Assembly: GCF_000018025.1 (NCBI RefSeq)
Contig: NC_009831.1
Span: 2,914,001-2,978,000, forward strand
DNA length: 64,000 nucleotides
DNA from: Shewanella sediminis HAW-EB3
GTDB lineage: Bacteria; Pseudomonadota; Gammaproteobacteria; Enterobacterales; Shewanellaceae
Direction of reading: 5' to 3'
Shown here: positions 28,026-40,482 of the stretch, piece by piece
Numbering within the stretch: the first letter of the stretch is position 1
Layout: each line of letters starts with the position of its first letter
Notes under the pieces: generated by a model
Told to the model about the DNA's origin: nothing
What the model saw: the letters and a program-made list of their open reading frames with translations, nothing else
Databases searched by the model: none
Translations under genes and position numbers: made by a program

Positions 28026-28048
28026 GCATCATAGCAATACCGGCATTC

Positions 28049-28076
28049 AGGTGAGTCATGAATCGATGGCTCACCT
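28049..28076 (+). terminator. hairpin after the alpha/beta hydrolase gene
   Basis: AGGTGAG / CTCACCT stem of 7 bp with a 14-base loop followed by TAACCTTTT. Probable weak terminator. Confidence 0.45.
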
Positions 28077-28232
28077 TAACCTTTTGAGAGCTTATTTAAC
28101 AATAAAGCAAAGCTATTAATAATTGATTAATATTAATTGGTTATTTTACTGAATGGACCACCAAAGGTGTATTTCAATGCTATTATCTTTGTGCAATGAG
28201 GAATACCCTTACTTACTGAATTGTTGAGACAA

Positions 28233-28847
28233 ATGAAAATACTAACTCCCCTTTTTGAGAATAATCGCCGCTGGGCTGAACGTATCGTTAAAGAGACACC
28301 TGATTTTTTTGAACAGCTCGCGACTCAACAAAACCCTGAATATCTCTGGATCGGTTGCTCAGACAGCCGCGTTCCTTCCAACCAGATCATCGACTTAATG
28401 CCCGGTGAAGTGTTTGTTCATCGAAATATTGCCAACATGGTGATCCACACAGATTTAAACTGCTTATCGGTACTGCAATATGCCGTAGAAGTCCTCAAAG
28501 TTAAACATATCATGGTGGTTGGACACTATGGCTGTGGTGGAGTTAAGGCTTCTATGGGGAACGAACGACTCGGGCTTATCGACAACTGGCTCGGCCATAT
28601 CAGAGATATTCACCGCCTTCACAGTAATGAGCTGGATAAGCTTGAGGGTGAAGAGAAGTTTGATCGTCTCTGCGAGCTAAACGTCATCGAACAGGTCGGC
28701 AATGTCTGTAGCACCAATATAGTACAAGATGCCTGGGCCAGAGGGGAGAATGTATCCGTTCATGGCTGGATCTATAGTATCGAGAACGGACTACTCTCAG
28801 ATCTAGATGTGACTGTCGATAACGAAAAATTTAAACCCCAAGTTTAG
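28233..28847 (+). CDS. can: beta-class carbonic anhydrase
   Basis: Zinc enzyme interconverting carbon dioxide and bicarbonate. The ATG at 28233 gives 204 residues starting MKILTPLFENNRRWAERI; an upstream TTG pair at 28221 is not needed. Zinc ligands Cys42 (IGCSDSRVP), His98 and Cys101 (VVGHYGCGGV) and the Asp44-Arg46 dyad are all present. The length and sequence match the E. coli Can type. Cytoplasmic and monocistronic. Confidence 0.94.
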   Translation: MKILTPLFENNRRWAERIVKETPDFFEQLATQQNPEYLWIGCSDSRVPSNQIIDLMPGEVFVHRNIANMVIHTDLNCLSVLQYAVEVLKVKHIMVVGHYGCGGVKASMGNERLGLIDNWLGHIRDIHRLHSNELDKLEGEEKFDRLCELNVIEQVGNVCSTNIVQDAWARGENVSVHGWIYSIENGLLSDLDVTVDNEKFKPQV

Positions 28848-29062
28848 TAATTTAATTCTTTGGGTTTAATGTGTTTACTCATTGCCCTTAGGCTTTGAGT
28901 GGTGACGCTTATCACCACTGGCTCAACATTTTCAACAGCAAGCGCTTCAATATCCAGAGATCGAAGGCCCTTAATCTCCCCCATTTTAGGGGCCTTTAGT
29001 ACACGCTTTATACTATCATTGAAAAAAATGCCCAAATTAGCTAAATATTCCTTAATAAACAT
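28844..29062 (-). CDS. small unknown protein (72 aa), tentative
   Basis: A 72-codon frame, MFIKEYLANLGIFFNDSIKRVLKAPKMGEIKGLRSLDIEALAVENVEPVVISVTTQ, overlapping the last four bases of the carbonic anhydrase gene and divergent from kdnA. The composition looks protein-like, with an amphipathic N-terminus and a hydrophobic strand near residues 45-54, but the ribosome binding site is weak and I recognise no family. Confidence 0.4.
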   Translation of the reverse strand: MFIKEYLANLGIFFNDSIKRVLKAPKMGEIKGLRSLDIEALAVENVEPVVISVTTQSLRAMSKHIKPKELNY

Positions 29063-29098
29063 CGCAGTTTTCCGTCCATCCCAGTTATAATCCTCTAG

Positions 29099-30334
<1,236 letters not shown>

Positions 30335-30355
30335 GTTCTCAAACCATATCATTCA

Positions 30356-31490
<1,135 letters not shown>

Positions 31491-31504
31491 TCTCTAAAGT
31501 GATA

Positions 31505-31528
31505 AGGGCTCCAATTGAGCCCTTTTTC
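31505..31528 (+). terminator. terminator after kdnB
   Basis: AGGGCT / AGCCCT stem with a short AT-rich loop followed by five T. It suggests kdsB is transcribed mainly from its own promoter in the 118-bp gap. Confidence 0.7.
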
Positions 31529-31608
31529 TATAAATAAATCCTTGTCGATCAGTAAACTCTTTTCGATTAGAAAACCCTTGTTGAAAAGTAAACCAATAGG
31601 TATAACGA

Positions 31609-32346
31609 ATGAACGTAACTCTGTTAATCCCAGCTCGCTATGGCTCAAGCCGTTTCCCTGGCAAGCCTTTGGCGCCGATTAACGGTAAGCCAATGATCCA
31701 GCATGTTTATGAACGTGCATCTTTGGCAAAAGGCTTAACCGCTATCTACGTTGCAACCGATGATGACCGCATTAAAGACGCTGTCGAAGGATTCGGTGGG
31801 AAAGTAGTCATGACGAGTCCTGACGCCGCTTCTGGTACAGATCGTATCGAAGATGCCATTACGCAATTAGGCCTGAAAGATGATGATCTTGTGGTTAACC
31901 TGCAAGGCGATCAGCCCTTAATCGACCCCATCTCTATCGAGCAGATAATCAGCCTGTTTGAACGCCATCCAGGAGAATTTGGAATGGCAACCTTAGGATT
32001 TGAGATCACTGAAAAATGTGAACTCGACGATCCTAAGCACGTTAAAATGGTATTCGATAACGAGTTTAATGCACTCTATTTTTCTCGTGCACGTATCCCG
32101 TTCGGCAGAGATACCAACGACTATCCTGTTTATAAGCATTTAGGTGTCTACGCTTACACCAGAAGTTTTATCTCTACATTTGCTAAGTTACCCCTCGGAC
32201 GTTTAGAAGATTTAGAAAAACTTGAGCAACTCAGAGCGCTCGAACATGGCTATAAAATCAAGGTCGCTATCAGTGCTTTTGATTCTCCGGAAGTTGATAC
32301 CCCCGAAGATATTCGAGTCTGTGAGTCTCGTTTAGCGGTCGATTAA
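31609..32346 (+). CDS. kdsB: CMP-8-amino-Kdo (or Kdo) cytidylyltransferase
   Basis: Activates the octulosonate with CTP for transfer to lipid A. The 245-residue protein has the family signatures [38 protein letters not shown] and [11 protein letters not shown]. In organisms with kdnA/kdnB the partner KdsB prefers 8-amino-Kdo; the adjacency here supports that, although preference cannot be read from sequence alone. A half ATACC palindrome (AACCAATAGGTAT) lies just before its start and may affect its promoter region. Confidence 0.94.
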   Translation: MNVTLLIPARYGSSRFPGKPLAPINGKPMIQHVYERASLAKGLTAIYVATDDDRIKDAVEGFGGKVVMTSPDAASGTDRIEDAITQLGLKDDDLVVNLQGDQPLIDPISIEQIISLFERHPGEFGMATLGFEITEKCELDDPKHVKMVFDNEFNALYFSRARIPFGRDTNDYPVYKHLGVYAYTRSFISTFAKLPLGRLEDLEKLEQLRALEHGYKIKVAISAFDSPEVDTPEDIRVCESRLAVD

Positions 32347-32387
32347 ACGACTTAGTATATTGATCGTTTACATATTGAGGAGTGTCG

Positions 32388-32624
32388 ATGTCAGATCTTG
32401 AAACCTGGCTCATCATCATCTTAGTGATTGGTGTGATTGCAAGTAACCTTGCAGTCTTGAAATACAGTACCAAATATAAGATGCCTCAATTTGGCAAGGA
32501 CCATAAAGTTAAGCCAAAATCTAAACTTAAAGATGAGGCCAATAAAGCTGAAAAGCTCAGCGAAAACAACTCTGACAAAGACGCAGATCTTGCCTCATCA
32601 GACAAGCACAATACTGACAACTAG
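32388..32624 (+). CDS. small membrane protein, DUF2897 type
   Basis: A 78-residue protein with one N-terminal membrane helix (ETWLIIILVIGVIASNLAVL, about residues 5-24) and a long hydrophilic, Lys/Asp-rich tail that is probably disordered in the cytoplasm. The ATG at 32388 is chosen because GAGGAG lies five bases upstream; a GTG at 32382 overlaps that site. It follows kdsB by 41 bp and is probably co-transcribed. Function unknown. Confidence 0.75.
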   Translation: MSDLETWLIIILVIGVIASNLAVLKYSTKYKMPQFGKDHKVKPKSKLKDEANKAEKLSENNSDKDADLASSDKHNTDN

Positions 32625-32629
32625 TCATT

Positions 32630-32643
32630 ATACCAATCGGTAT
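32630..32643. repeat. dispersed ATACCAATCGGTAT palindrome
   Basis: Perfect copy of the motif that forms the ends of the 265-bp repeat; the bases after it (AAGGTGT) also resemble the repeat's next positions, so it may be a solo end. Confidence 0.75.
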
Positions 32644-32660
32644 AAGGTGTAGAAGAAGTG

Positions 32661-32718
32661 AAAAAGGCTTATAGCTTATTCTTATTATAGAGTTAAGCTG
32701 TAAGCTTTTTTTGTATCC
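32661..32718 (+). terminator. terminator after the DUF2897 gene
   Basis: Stem GCTTATAGCTTA / TAAGCTGTAAGC (one G-U pair) with a 14-base loop, flanked by AAAAAG and seven T. Good rho-independent terminator. Confidence 0.75.
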
Positions 32719-32921
32719 CCTATCCAGCAATTAGTTTTCCCCAAGCTCTCTGTTTAAATCAATTTTTTCCCGGAACAAATAAATTATAATTGTTAATCCT
32801 GCGAATTTAATCACTCTGACCTAGACTTAGAATAAGTCGACACTCTCTCTTCATATTGATTTTGTTCTTTCCATTGAACTATCACAATGAACTATCACAA
32901 CAAACTATCGAGTATGAAAGT

Positions 32922-33605
32922 ATGATTGATGATTTCAAAGGCGATGAGTCATGGCGTCTATTCAGAATTATCGCAGAGTTTACCGAAGGCATTGATGCCC
33001 TCTCAGATCTAGGCTTTGCCATATCGATTTTTGGTTCAGCGAGGGTCACTCCCGACAACATCTATTATGAAAAAGCGGAGCAGCTCGCACGGCGTTTAGC
33101 CCAAGAGGGGTTTGCCACCATCACAGGTGGCGGTCCTGGAATTATGGAGGCGGGTAATAAAGGAGCCAATGAAAATCAGGCTAAATCGGTTGGGCTGAAC
33201 ATAGATCTCCCCATGGAGCAGTCACCTAACCCCTATCAAAATATCTCCCTGAATTATCGCTATTTTTTTGCCAGAAAAGTCATGTTTGTCAAACACTCCA
33301 TGGGGTATGTCTGTATGCCAGGAGGGTTTGGCACCTTCGATGAGTTCTTTGAAGCTCTGACCTTATTGCAGACCAATAAAATCTACCCCATACCCATCGT
33401 GCTTTACGGCACTGATTTTTGGCAGGGACTATTAGACTGGATGGCGGCTCAACCCCTTAAACATGGCCTCATCTCACCGGAAGATCTGGAGTTGCTCACA
33501 GTAACCGATGATATTGAAGAGGTGATATCTATCATGGTGCAACATAGAAAGTATAAGATGCTGAAAATAAGGCGTGCCAAAACGGTCTATTATCCTGAAA
33601 ACTAG
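32922..33605 (+). CDS. LOG family protein (cytokinin riboside 5'-monophosphate phosphoribohydrolase-like)
   Basis: A 227-residue Rossmann-like protein of the LOG/TIGR00730 family, starting MIDDFKGDESWRLFRIIAEF. The family signature PGGFGTFDEFFEAL and the earlier FGSARVTPDN and TGGGPGIMEAGNKGA are intact. Related enzymes cleave ribose-5-phosphate from nucleoside monophosphates; some bacterial members (PpnN) act in nucleotide recycling. An upstream TTG at 32856 would add 22 residues with no clear merit. Monocistronic with a bidirectional terminator after it. Confidence 0.85.
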   Translation: MIDDFKGDESWRLFRIIAEFTEGIDALSDLGFAISIFGSARVTPDNIYYEKAEQLARRLAQEGFATITGGGPGIMEAGNKGANENQAKSVGLNIDLPMEQSPNPYQNISLNYRYFFARKVMFVKHSMGYVCMPGGFGTFDEFFEALTLLQTNKIYPIPIVLYGTDFWQGLLDWMAAQPLKHGLISPEDLELLTVTDDIEEVISIMVQHRKYKMLKIRRAKTVYYPEN

Positions 33606-33662
33606 AAAGTTTGTAGGTTGCGGGATATACCGCTCGGCTAACCATTTACCTTTATAGAACAA

Positions 33663-33699
33663 TTAAAAGGCCTGCCAGTTTCACTGACAGGCCTTTTGC
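33663..33699. terminator. bidirectional terminator, LOG gene / RND operon
   Basis: Stem AAAAGGCCTG-CAGT / ACTG-CAGGCCTTTT with one mismatch and a 3-base loop, flanked by A and T runs on both sides. Confidence 0.85.
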
Positions 33700-33731
33700 T
33701 ACTTTACACATCTAACGCTGTATTTATGTAA

Positions 33732-36700
33732 TTACTTTATTTCTAACTCTTTTGCCAGTTCGCGTGCAACAGCTTCGGGTGAACTTGAATTTCGTGCAAA
33801 TAGCGAATAGGCCACAGGGATCACGAGTAAGGTGAACATAGTGGCCAACACTATCCCCGATAGCACCACGACCCCGATAACAAATCTGGTTTCAGCCCCC
33901 GCTCCCTGAGCCAATACCAGAGGTACGGCACCGGCAGCGGTTGTGATCCCGGTCATTAAAATAGGACGTAATCGTTGCGCCGACGCCTGCACAATTGCCC
34001 TTTCGAATTCAACCCCTTTATCCCTGAGCTGATTGGCAAATTCGACGATCAAGATACCATTTTTAGCCGCCAGCCCCACCAACATGATGATACCAATCTG
34101 GCTGTAAATGTTCAGGCTTTGTCCGGTTAACCATAAGCCGACCAAGGCACCGAGTGTGGCCAAAGGAACGGTTAACATGATAACCATGGGATGGATGAAG
34201 CTCTCAAATTGTGCGGCCAGCACCAAGAAGACGATCCCGAGTGCAAGAATAAAGACAAAGTACATCGAACTGCCCGACTCCTGATAATCGAGTGACTGCC
34301 CCTTATAGCTGATCACCGCCTCGGCCGGCAGATAAGTACTCGATAGCTCGTTAAGGTAATCCAGCGCTTCTCCTAAACTGTAACCGTCGGCTAAGTTTGC
34401 TTCCAATGTAATAGAGCGCATACGGTTGTATCTGTTTAGCTGACTCGCATCGGCAAACTCTTCGACACTGACTAAGTTAGACAGAGGGATCAATGCCTTA
34501 TTCCGGTCTGAACGAACATAGATATTCTCAAGATCTGATGCGGTATTTTGATTATCCCGATTCCCCTCGATGATGACATCATACTCCTCCCCATCACGCA
34601 TAAAGGTCGTCACCAGACGAGAGCCCAACATAGACTCTAATGTTCGGCCGATATGGGATATGGAGACACCAAGATCGGCGGCCCTGTCTTTATCGATGAT
34701 GACCCTAAGTTGTGGCTTCGTCTCTTTGTAATCATGATCTAACCCCACCAGCTTAGGGTTATCTTTCGCCTTCTCAAGGATGATATCCCGCCACCTTGCA
34801 ATCTCCTCATAGCTCGGGCCTCCCAGTACAAATTGAACCGGTTTACCGACGCCACGGCCAAATGCCTGTCTCATCACAGGAAAGGCTCTGACTCCGGCGA
34901 GATCGGATAGACGGCGACGAATATCCCCGGTGATCTCAAATGCACTTCGTCTTTGAGCCCAATCTTCGAGTACTATGATGGCCATACCATTTGAGAAGTT
35001 GGCGCTGCGGCCGAAACTTCTCGGTGCACGGATCAGCAGGCGTTTTACCTCACCCGATTCGACAAGAGGCATCAATCGATTTTCAATTTCATCCATATAG
35101 GATTCAATATATTCATAACTCGCGCCTTGAGGGCCGTTTACGATGAGGAACATTGAGCCCCTGTCCTCTCTTGGCGCAAACTCCTGAGGCACCTCTTTAA
35201 CTAAAAATGCACTACATGCCAGAGCTATTAATACCAGAGAGCTAACCATCAGCGGATAACGCATCAACTTAATAACCAGAGCCTGATACTGAGCCGATAC
35301 ATAGTTCATTCCTGCATCCACTTTCCTGACAAGCCAGGGATCGTCACCCGCTGGTTTAAGTAGTTTCGAGCACATCATGGGGCTCAAGGTCAGCGCGACG
35401 ATACTCGAGAAGATCACGGCCGCGCTCATCGCGACTGCAAACTCTTTAAATAGCTTACCCAGATCGCCCTCTAAGAAGGTGATCGGCATAAATACGGCAA
35501 CAAGTACAAGCGTTGTGGCCACAACGGCAAACGCCACTTCCCTCGCCCCCAGATAGGCCGCCTTAAGCGGCGAATCCCCCTCCTCAATACGGCGATGAAT
35601 GTTCTCCAGCACCACAATGGCATCATCGACGACCATACCTATGGCCAATATCATGGCTAGCAGAGTCAGCAGGTTAATCGTGTACCCGAGGGCGTATAAC
35701 ACGATAAAGGTTGCCGTTAACGAGACGGGTACCGTTACTGCGGGGATCAGCATGGCGCGTACGCTACCTAAGAAAAGATAGATAACCACGATAACCAGAA
35801 ACATGGCAATAAAGAGGGTTTGATACACCTCCTTTACCGAGGCTTCGATGAAAACAGAGCTGTCGTATGAACGTTTAATCTCCATACCGGCAGGTAATGT
35901 CGGGTTTATCTTATCGACGAGTGCATTAGCCGCCCTGGCAACGTCCAGGGTATTGGCTGTGGATTGTTTGGAGATCCCCAAGCCTATCATAGCCTCACGA
36001 TTCCCCCTGAAGGTGATGCGTTCCTCCTCCGAGCCTATTTCAACTTTTGCTACATCGCCTAATGTTACCAGATAACCATCATCCCCTTCGGTGAGCACCA
36101 GGCTGGCAAAATCTTCGGCGGTTCGAAAACTTCGTTCGACGCGAACGGTGAAATGTCTCTCTTTTGATTCAACAGAGCCCGCCGGAAGCTCAACATTTTC
36201 AGAGCGAAGCACTTTTTCGATATCGGCCACGGTCAGATCCCGCGCTGCGAGTGCCTGTCTATCGATCCAAACCCGCATCGCATAGACCTTACCACCACCG
36301 ATGCGAATATTGGCAACACCATCGATGACAGACAACCTGTCGGTCAGGTAACGGCGCGCATAGTCGGTCAGCTGTAATGTCGTCATCTGATCGGACACCA
36401 AATTTAACCACATGATGACTTCATCACCACCATTTGCTTTTCGCACCTCTGGCGGCTCAGCTTCCTCGGGTAAGTTATTGAGTAAACCAGAGACGCGGTC
36501 ACGAACATCGTTAGCGGCGGCTTCAATATCTCTTCCGACATCGAACTCTAAAGTTACAGTGGAGCGCCCATCCCGACTCGAGGAGTTAATATGGCGAATA
36601 CCTTCGACGCCACTGATACGGTCCTCCACAAGCTGAGTGATACGACTCTCGACCACAGATGCACTTGCACCGCGATAATTCGTTTGAATCGATACCACGG

Positions 36701-36827
36701 GTGGATCAATATTGGGATATTCTCTTAACGGGAGCTTATCGAAGGAGACGAGGCCAAAAGCGATAAGCAGAATACTTATCACAGAGGCAAAGACAGGCCG
36801 CTTTACCGACAGATCAGTTAAAATCAT
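33732..36827 (-). CDS. RND efflux permease (HAE-1/AcrB family)
   Basis: A 1031-residue inner-membrane proton-driven multidrug efflux pump. Twelve membrane segments are expected: helix 1 at about 10-28, then the large periplasmic porter loops, and helices 2-6 from about 330. The proton-relay Asp pair is in GMVVDDAIVVLENIHRR; the second half has GLAAKNGILIVEFANQLRDKG and RLRPILMTGITTAAGAVPL. The start overlaps the stop of the adaptor gene by four bases, so they are co-translated. No outer-membrane factor gene is adjacent, so a distant TolC-type protein must complete the pump. Substrates unknown. Confidence 0.93.
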   Translation of the reverse strand: MILTDLSVKRPVFASVISILLIAFGLVSFDKLPLREYPNIDPPVVSIQTNYRGASASVVESRITQLVEDRISGVEGIRHINSSSRDGRSTVTLEFDVGRDIEAAANDVRDRVSGLLNNLPEEAEPPEVRKANGGDEVIMWLNLVSDQMTTLQLTDYARRYLTDRLSVIDGVANIRIGGGKVYAMRVWIDRQALAARDLTVADIEKVLRSENVELPAGSVESKERHFTVRVERSFRTAEDFASLVLTEGDDGYLVTLGDVAKVEIGSEEERITFRGNREAMIGLGISKQSTANTLDVARAANALVDKINPTLPAGMEIKRSYDSSVFIEASVKEVYQTLFIAMFLVIVVIYLFLGSVRAMLIPAVTVPVSLTATFIVLYALGYTINLLTLLAMILAIGMVVDDAIVVLENIHRRIEEGDSPLKAAYLGAREVAFAVVATTLVLVAVFMPITFLEGDLGKLFKEFAVAMSAAVIFSSIVALTLSPMMCSKLLKPAGDDPWLVRKVDAGMNYVSAQYQALVIKLMRYPLMVSSLVLIALACSAFLVKEVPQEFAPREDRGSMFLIVNGPQGASYEYIESYMDEIENRLMPLVESGEVKRLLIRAPRSFGRSANFSNGMAIIVLEDWAQRRSAFEITGDIRRRLSDLAGVRAFPVMRQAFGRGVGKPVQFVLGGPSYEEIARWRDIILEKAKDNPKLVGLDHDYKETKPQLRVIIDKDRAADLGVSISHIGRTLESMLGSRLVTTFMRDGEEYDVIIEGNRDNQNTASDLENIYVRSDRNKALIPLSNLVSVEEFADASQLNRYNRMRSITLEANLADGYSLGEALDYLNELSSTYLPAEAVISYKGQSLDYQESGSSMYFVFILALGIVFLVLAAQFESFIHPMVIMLTVPLATLGALVGLWLTGQSLNIYSQIGIIMLVGLAAKNGILIVEFANQLRDKGVEFERAIVQASAQRLRPILMTGITTAAGAVPLVLAQGAGAETRFVIGVVVLSGIVLATMFTLLVIPVAYSLFARNSSSPEAVARELAKELEIK

Positions 36828-37909
36828 GCGGTAGGCCCTACCTTAGCTTCTTTTAAAAAACTAAATTTCTCACTAAATTGGACTTTAACCTTGTCACCGG
36901 GTCTCACCTTGAGAATACCCCGGATCACCACCTGCTCACCCAGCTCGACCCCTGTAAGCACTTCGACCCAACCGCGCTTTCTCAGTCCAAGTTCAACCTC
37001 TCTCTTAAACACTACATTTTCATCATTCACGAGATAGACAAAATGTCTGTCCTGAATTGGGATGATGGCAGACTCAGGTAAAATCAAGGCTTGTCTGCTC
37101 TCCTTGATCAACTTTACTTTCATCAGCATGCCGGGCAGGAGTCGATGCTTAGCATTGCCGATCTCCGCGCGTACCGTCACGGCTCGGGTCGTTGGGTTAA
37201 CACGACTATCAATTGAGACCACTTGACCGGTAAACAGCTCATCGGGGAATGCTACCGCGGTGGCTTCCACATTTTTACCTATTGCTAAGGACTGTAAGAA
37301 ACGCTCGGGAACTGAAAAATCCAGCTTAATTATCGAAATATCATCCAATGTGGTGATCACAGTCCCCGGAGAGACCAGGCTACCCACGCTGATTTGACGT
37401 AGACCTAATCGGCCCTTGAAGGGGGCAGTAATGGTGCGGTCCTTTAGCGCCGACTGCGCCTGGACCAGCTCGGCTTTCGTGGTGTCGATTAAGGTTTGAA
37501 GCCTGTCTCTTTCCAGTTCTGCAATTGTCTGGCTGGTAACCAGCGAGCGGATCCGTTCAAGTTCTCTCATATGGTCACTCACGCGTACCCTTGCGACTGT
37601 GACTCTGGCAACTTGCTCTCGATCCTGTAACCGGACAAGTAAGCGTCCTTTCTCAACACTATCACCATCGTTGAAATTAATTTGCGTCACTACCTCTGTA
37701 ACTTTAGGGGTTACCGTTATTGACTCGTAGGCTTTACTGGTACCTAGCGCCTCGACCTCATCCCTAACCTGCTCCATAGCAGCTTTGGCGACGACGACAT
37801 TAGCAATAGGCCTGGCTTTTTTTATTTGAGAGGGGGAATTGGGAGAAAACTCCTGGTAAGCAAACCAAGCCACCGAGACCAAAATGATCATTATTATTAT
37901 TTTTTTCAT
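36824..37909 (-). CDS. RND efflux periplasmic adaptor (membrane fusion protein)
   Basis: A 361-residue HlyD/AcrA-type adaptor. One N-terminal membrane anchor (IIIMIILVSVAWFAY, residues 4-18) and no lipobox. It shows the split lipoyl domain (VTEVVTQINFNDGDSVEKGRLLVRLQD and DRTITAPFKGRLGLRQISVGSLVSPGTVI) around a short helical hairpin of about residues 100-155, then the beta-barrel and membrane-proximal domains. It is first in the two-gene efflux operon with the RND permease. No regulator is adjacent. Confidence 0.92.
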   Translation of the reverse strand: MKKIIIMIILVSVAWFAYQEFSPNSPSQIKKARPIANVVVAKAAMEQVRDEVEALGTSKAYESITVTPKVTEVVTQINFNDGDSVEKGRLLVRLQDREQVARVTVARVRVSDHMRELERIRSLVTSQTIAELERDRLQTLIDTTKAELVQAQSALKDRTITAPFKGRLGLRQISVGSLVSPGTVITTLDDISIIKLDFSVPERFLQSLAIGKNVEATAVAFPDELFTGQVVSIDSRVNPTTRAVTVRAEIGNAKHRLLPGMLMKVKLIKESRQALILPESAIIPIQDRHFVYLVNDENVVFKREVELGLRKRGWVEVLTGVELGEQVVIRGILKVRPGDKVKVQFSEKFSFLKEAKVGPTA

Positions 37910-38120
37910 TAACTGTCCAAGACACTACTTCTTTTGATACATGACAGTTTACCCATGCATAACACAGCATCAAGTTGTTTTACCTTTACTTACAATTAAA
38001 CACATTCATTACACCAACTTAAGGTATTGGTATACTCGAACAGAGGTGAGATTATTAATGATAACTACTGGGATATAGGCTTTATCGAGTCGTTTACTCT
38101 AGCCGAGTCGACTATTTAAA

Positions 38121-38155
38121 AATAAAAAAAAGGAGGCATAAGCCTCCTTTTAGGT
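38121..38155 (-). terminator. terminator of dapA-bamC
   Basis: 10-bp perfect stem AAAAGGAGGC / GCCTCCTTTT with a 4-base loop and a long T-run on the minus strand, about 20 bp past the bamC stop. Confidence 0.9.
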
Positions 38156-38174
38156 TCTATTGTACAGATATTAA

Positions 38175-39296
38175 CTATCGAATTTTACGATCTTCCTGCA
38201 TAAGCTCAGAGAAGCCTTCATACACAGCTTCGACCACTACATTATCCAAGGGTTTATCTTCTGAGTTGTGGAGGTAGATGCGCGTCTTATCTTCGCTGTC
38301 ACCCTCTTTTAGTAACATTCGATAAGAACCTTCCTCAACAGGGAGTTTCTTTTCACTCCATAGTGAGCTCCAGAAACCTGAATCGTCATTAACATTGATG
38401 TAATAAAGGCCTTTATTACTGTCCATATCAACAATTTCGAAACCCATTTCCGGTAATACGATACGTAATCTATCCCAGGTACGTTCGAACGGCGCATCGG
38501 CTAACCAATAAGACTGTTCAGCCGCCTCACCTTCAACAGTTGCAGGTGCACCTTTTACGACATTAACGTCGATGCCCAGACTCTCTCTGAGACGTTTGGC
38601 CTTGATAGCCTGAGAGCGTTTTACACTCATGTAAGCTACAGCATTGTTCAACATATCAATGGTATAACGACGTTTATCTTCGCCACTCAGGAGGATATTT
38701 TGCTGCTTACCATCAAAACTTTCTTCATGGTCAATCAAGTTTATGGCTATGTTACCACTGCGTCCATGGGGACGAACATCCACCTCAAACTGATAGCGTT
38801 GACGAAGTTGATAGATCTCATCACTGCCCCAGAAACTGGAGTCGATCACTTCCTCGTTTTCAATCCAATCCGTTTCAATTAGCCCTTTGTCATAATCTTC
38901 ACTGAGAACATTAATCGACTGACTCGCCAAATAGTTATTCAACACGGTATAGAGTTCTTGTTTCAGATCGACATCTTTATCGATGGACTCGACAACGATC
39001 TTGATGCTATCACCACTCTCTTCTACATGAGTGCCTTCCGCCATGGGTAACACTTGCAATGGCGGTCTGATATCCAAAAGCTTACCAACCAATTTGTCAT
39101 CGGCCTTCGAATTAAGCTTCGGAATATCAAATTCTTTACTATAAGTAGGAGCATTTAACCCTTCTGGAATGGTCAAAGCGGGTTGTACTTTCACATTGGT
39201 GTACTCGTCCCCACCATTCGCTTGTCTGCGTTCCACCGGTGAACTACAGGCCGTAACGGCAGCGATGAGTACTAAAGGAGTCACTTGCTTTAACAT
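38175..39296 (-). CDS. bamC: outer-membrane assembly lipoprotein BamC
   Basis: Lipoprotein of the BAM complex that inserts outer-membrane proteins. The 373-residue protein starts MLKQVTPLVLIAAVTACSSP with lipobox VTAC at residue 17. An unstructured N-terminal stretch precedes two helix-grip domains (about 100-215 and 265-365), as in E. coli NlpB. It lies 3 bp after dapA, the usual gammaproteobacterial arrangement, and both end at the terminator at 38121-38155. Confidence 0.93.
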   Translation of the reverse strand: MLKQVTPLVLIAAVTACSSPVERRQANGGDEYTNVKVQPALTIPEGLNAPTYSKEFDIPKLNSKADDKLVGKLLDIRPPLQVLPMAEGTHVEESGDSIKIVVESIDKDVDLKQELYTVLNNYLASQSINVLSEDYDKGLIETDWIENEEVIDSSFWGSDEIYQLRQRYQFEVDVRPHGRSGNIAINLIDHEESFDGKQQNILLSGEDKRRYTIDMLNNAVAYMSVKRSQAIKAKRLRESLGIDVNVVKGAPATVEGEAAEQSYWLADAPFERTWDRLRIVLPEMGFEIVDMDSNKGLYYINVNDDSGFWSSLWSEKKLPVEEGSYRMLLKEGDSEDKTRIYLHNSEDKPLDNVVVEAVYEGFSELMQEDRKIR

Positions 39297-39299
39297 CTA

Positions 39300-40184
39300 T
39301 TATTTAACCTCAATTCGAGCATTTTTCATTGCATCTAACAACAGACCATGAAACTCAGTAGAAAGTTCCGTTAAAGGTAAACGGATTTCGCCCTGGCTGA
39401 TAAGTCCCATTCGATGAACTGCCCACTTCACAGGTATTGGATTCGCTTCGCAAAACAGAGCACTAAATAGCCCCTTGATTGAATCTTCGGCCGCCATCGC
39501 AGCCTGAACATTACCCGCTAATGCAGCGTCACACATCATTTTAAACTGTTTCGGTACTATGTTATTAGCAACGGAAATGACACCATCGCCGCCCAGAGTC
39601 AGAAACTCTCTGGCCGTTGCATCATCGCCACTATAGAGAAGAAAATCATCTCCACATAGCTCACGTAGACGTTTAACGCGACTAAGATCACCGGTAGCTT
39701 CTTTCACACCGATAATATTTGGCACTTCAGCCAATTCAGCCACTGTCTCGGGTAACATATCGACAGCGGTACGACCCGGTACGTTATAGAGTATCTGAGG
39801 AATATCGGTACTCGCGGCAACGGCTTTATAATGCGCGATGATCCCTTTAGGGCTAGGTTTGTTGTAATAAGGAGTCACACCTAACATGGCGGCGACCCCC
39901 AATTTAGACTGGGCTTTGGTTAGCTCTATGGCTTCGGCCGTTGCATTTCCGCCATTTCCGCCAATGACAGGTAATCTGCCCGCGGCAAATTTTACAGTCT
40001 GAGATACGACTTCGATATGCTCAGGAATAGGTAAAGTAGCAGACTCACCTGTGGTGCCTACGGCAACGATGGCATCTGTACCTTCAGCAATATGGTACTC
40101 AACTAAATTTTCAAGACTTTTGTAATCTACTGAGCCATCACTATTCATTGGTGTGATTAAGGCTACGATGCTTCCGTTTATCAT
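39300..40184 (-). CDS. dapA: 4-hydroxy-tetrahydrodipicolinate synthase
   Basis: Condenses pyruvate with aspartate semialdehyde in the lysine/diaminopimelate pathway. The 294-residue TIM barrel has the Schiff-base Lys161 ([14 protein letters not shown]), Tyr133 ([12 protein letters not shown]) and the GTTGESATL phosphate loop. First gene of dapA-bamC; divergent from gcvR with 298 bp between. dapE of the same pathway is also in this window at 25333. Confidence 0.96.
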   Translation of the reverse strand: MINGSIVALITPMNSDGSVDYKSLENLVEYHIAEGTDAIVAVGTTGESATLPIPEHIEVVSQTVKFAAGRLPVIGGNGGNATAEAIELTKAQSKLGVAAMLGVTPYYNKPSPKGIIAHYKAVAASTDIPQILYNVPGRTAVDMLPETVAELAEVPNIIGVKEATGDLSRVKRLRELCGDDFLLYSGDDATAREFLTLGGDGVISVANNIVPKQFKMMCDAALAGNVQAAMAAEDSIKGLFSALFCEANPIPVKWAVHRMGLISQGEIRLPLTELSTEFHGLLLDAMKNARIEVK

Positions 40185-40482
40185 GTGACTTCCCCAAGAA
40201 TTCAGGATTCGCTATGGTACTGATGCTAACCGCTAAAAACAAGCATTTCAGCGTTTGGTTAGCGTTAAGACTTTTTCATCATGAAAAGTTTTCAACACTT
40301 TAAATGATAGATATTGCCAATCTGATTCAATATGCAGACCACAGAGCCTAACACTTTGGAGACCCCAAGGGATAAGATGGGGATCTCATCTTGCGCAACT
40401 TATGGTAACATTAGCGGCTGTTATTAAACGTGGTGTTACATATTACGTTTTTTCTAATAATTCGAATAGATAAGGAGAATTC

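Noticed and set aside
36824-37909. Adaptor as a lipoprotein
   Set aside because: No Cys after the hydrophobic N-terminal stretch; it has a membrane anchor only.
40185-40482. Possible lysine or glycine riboswitch between dapA and gcvR
   Set aside because: No conserved riboswitch core or strong multi-helix fold was recognisable in the 298-bp region by eye.
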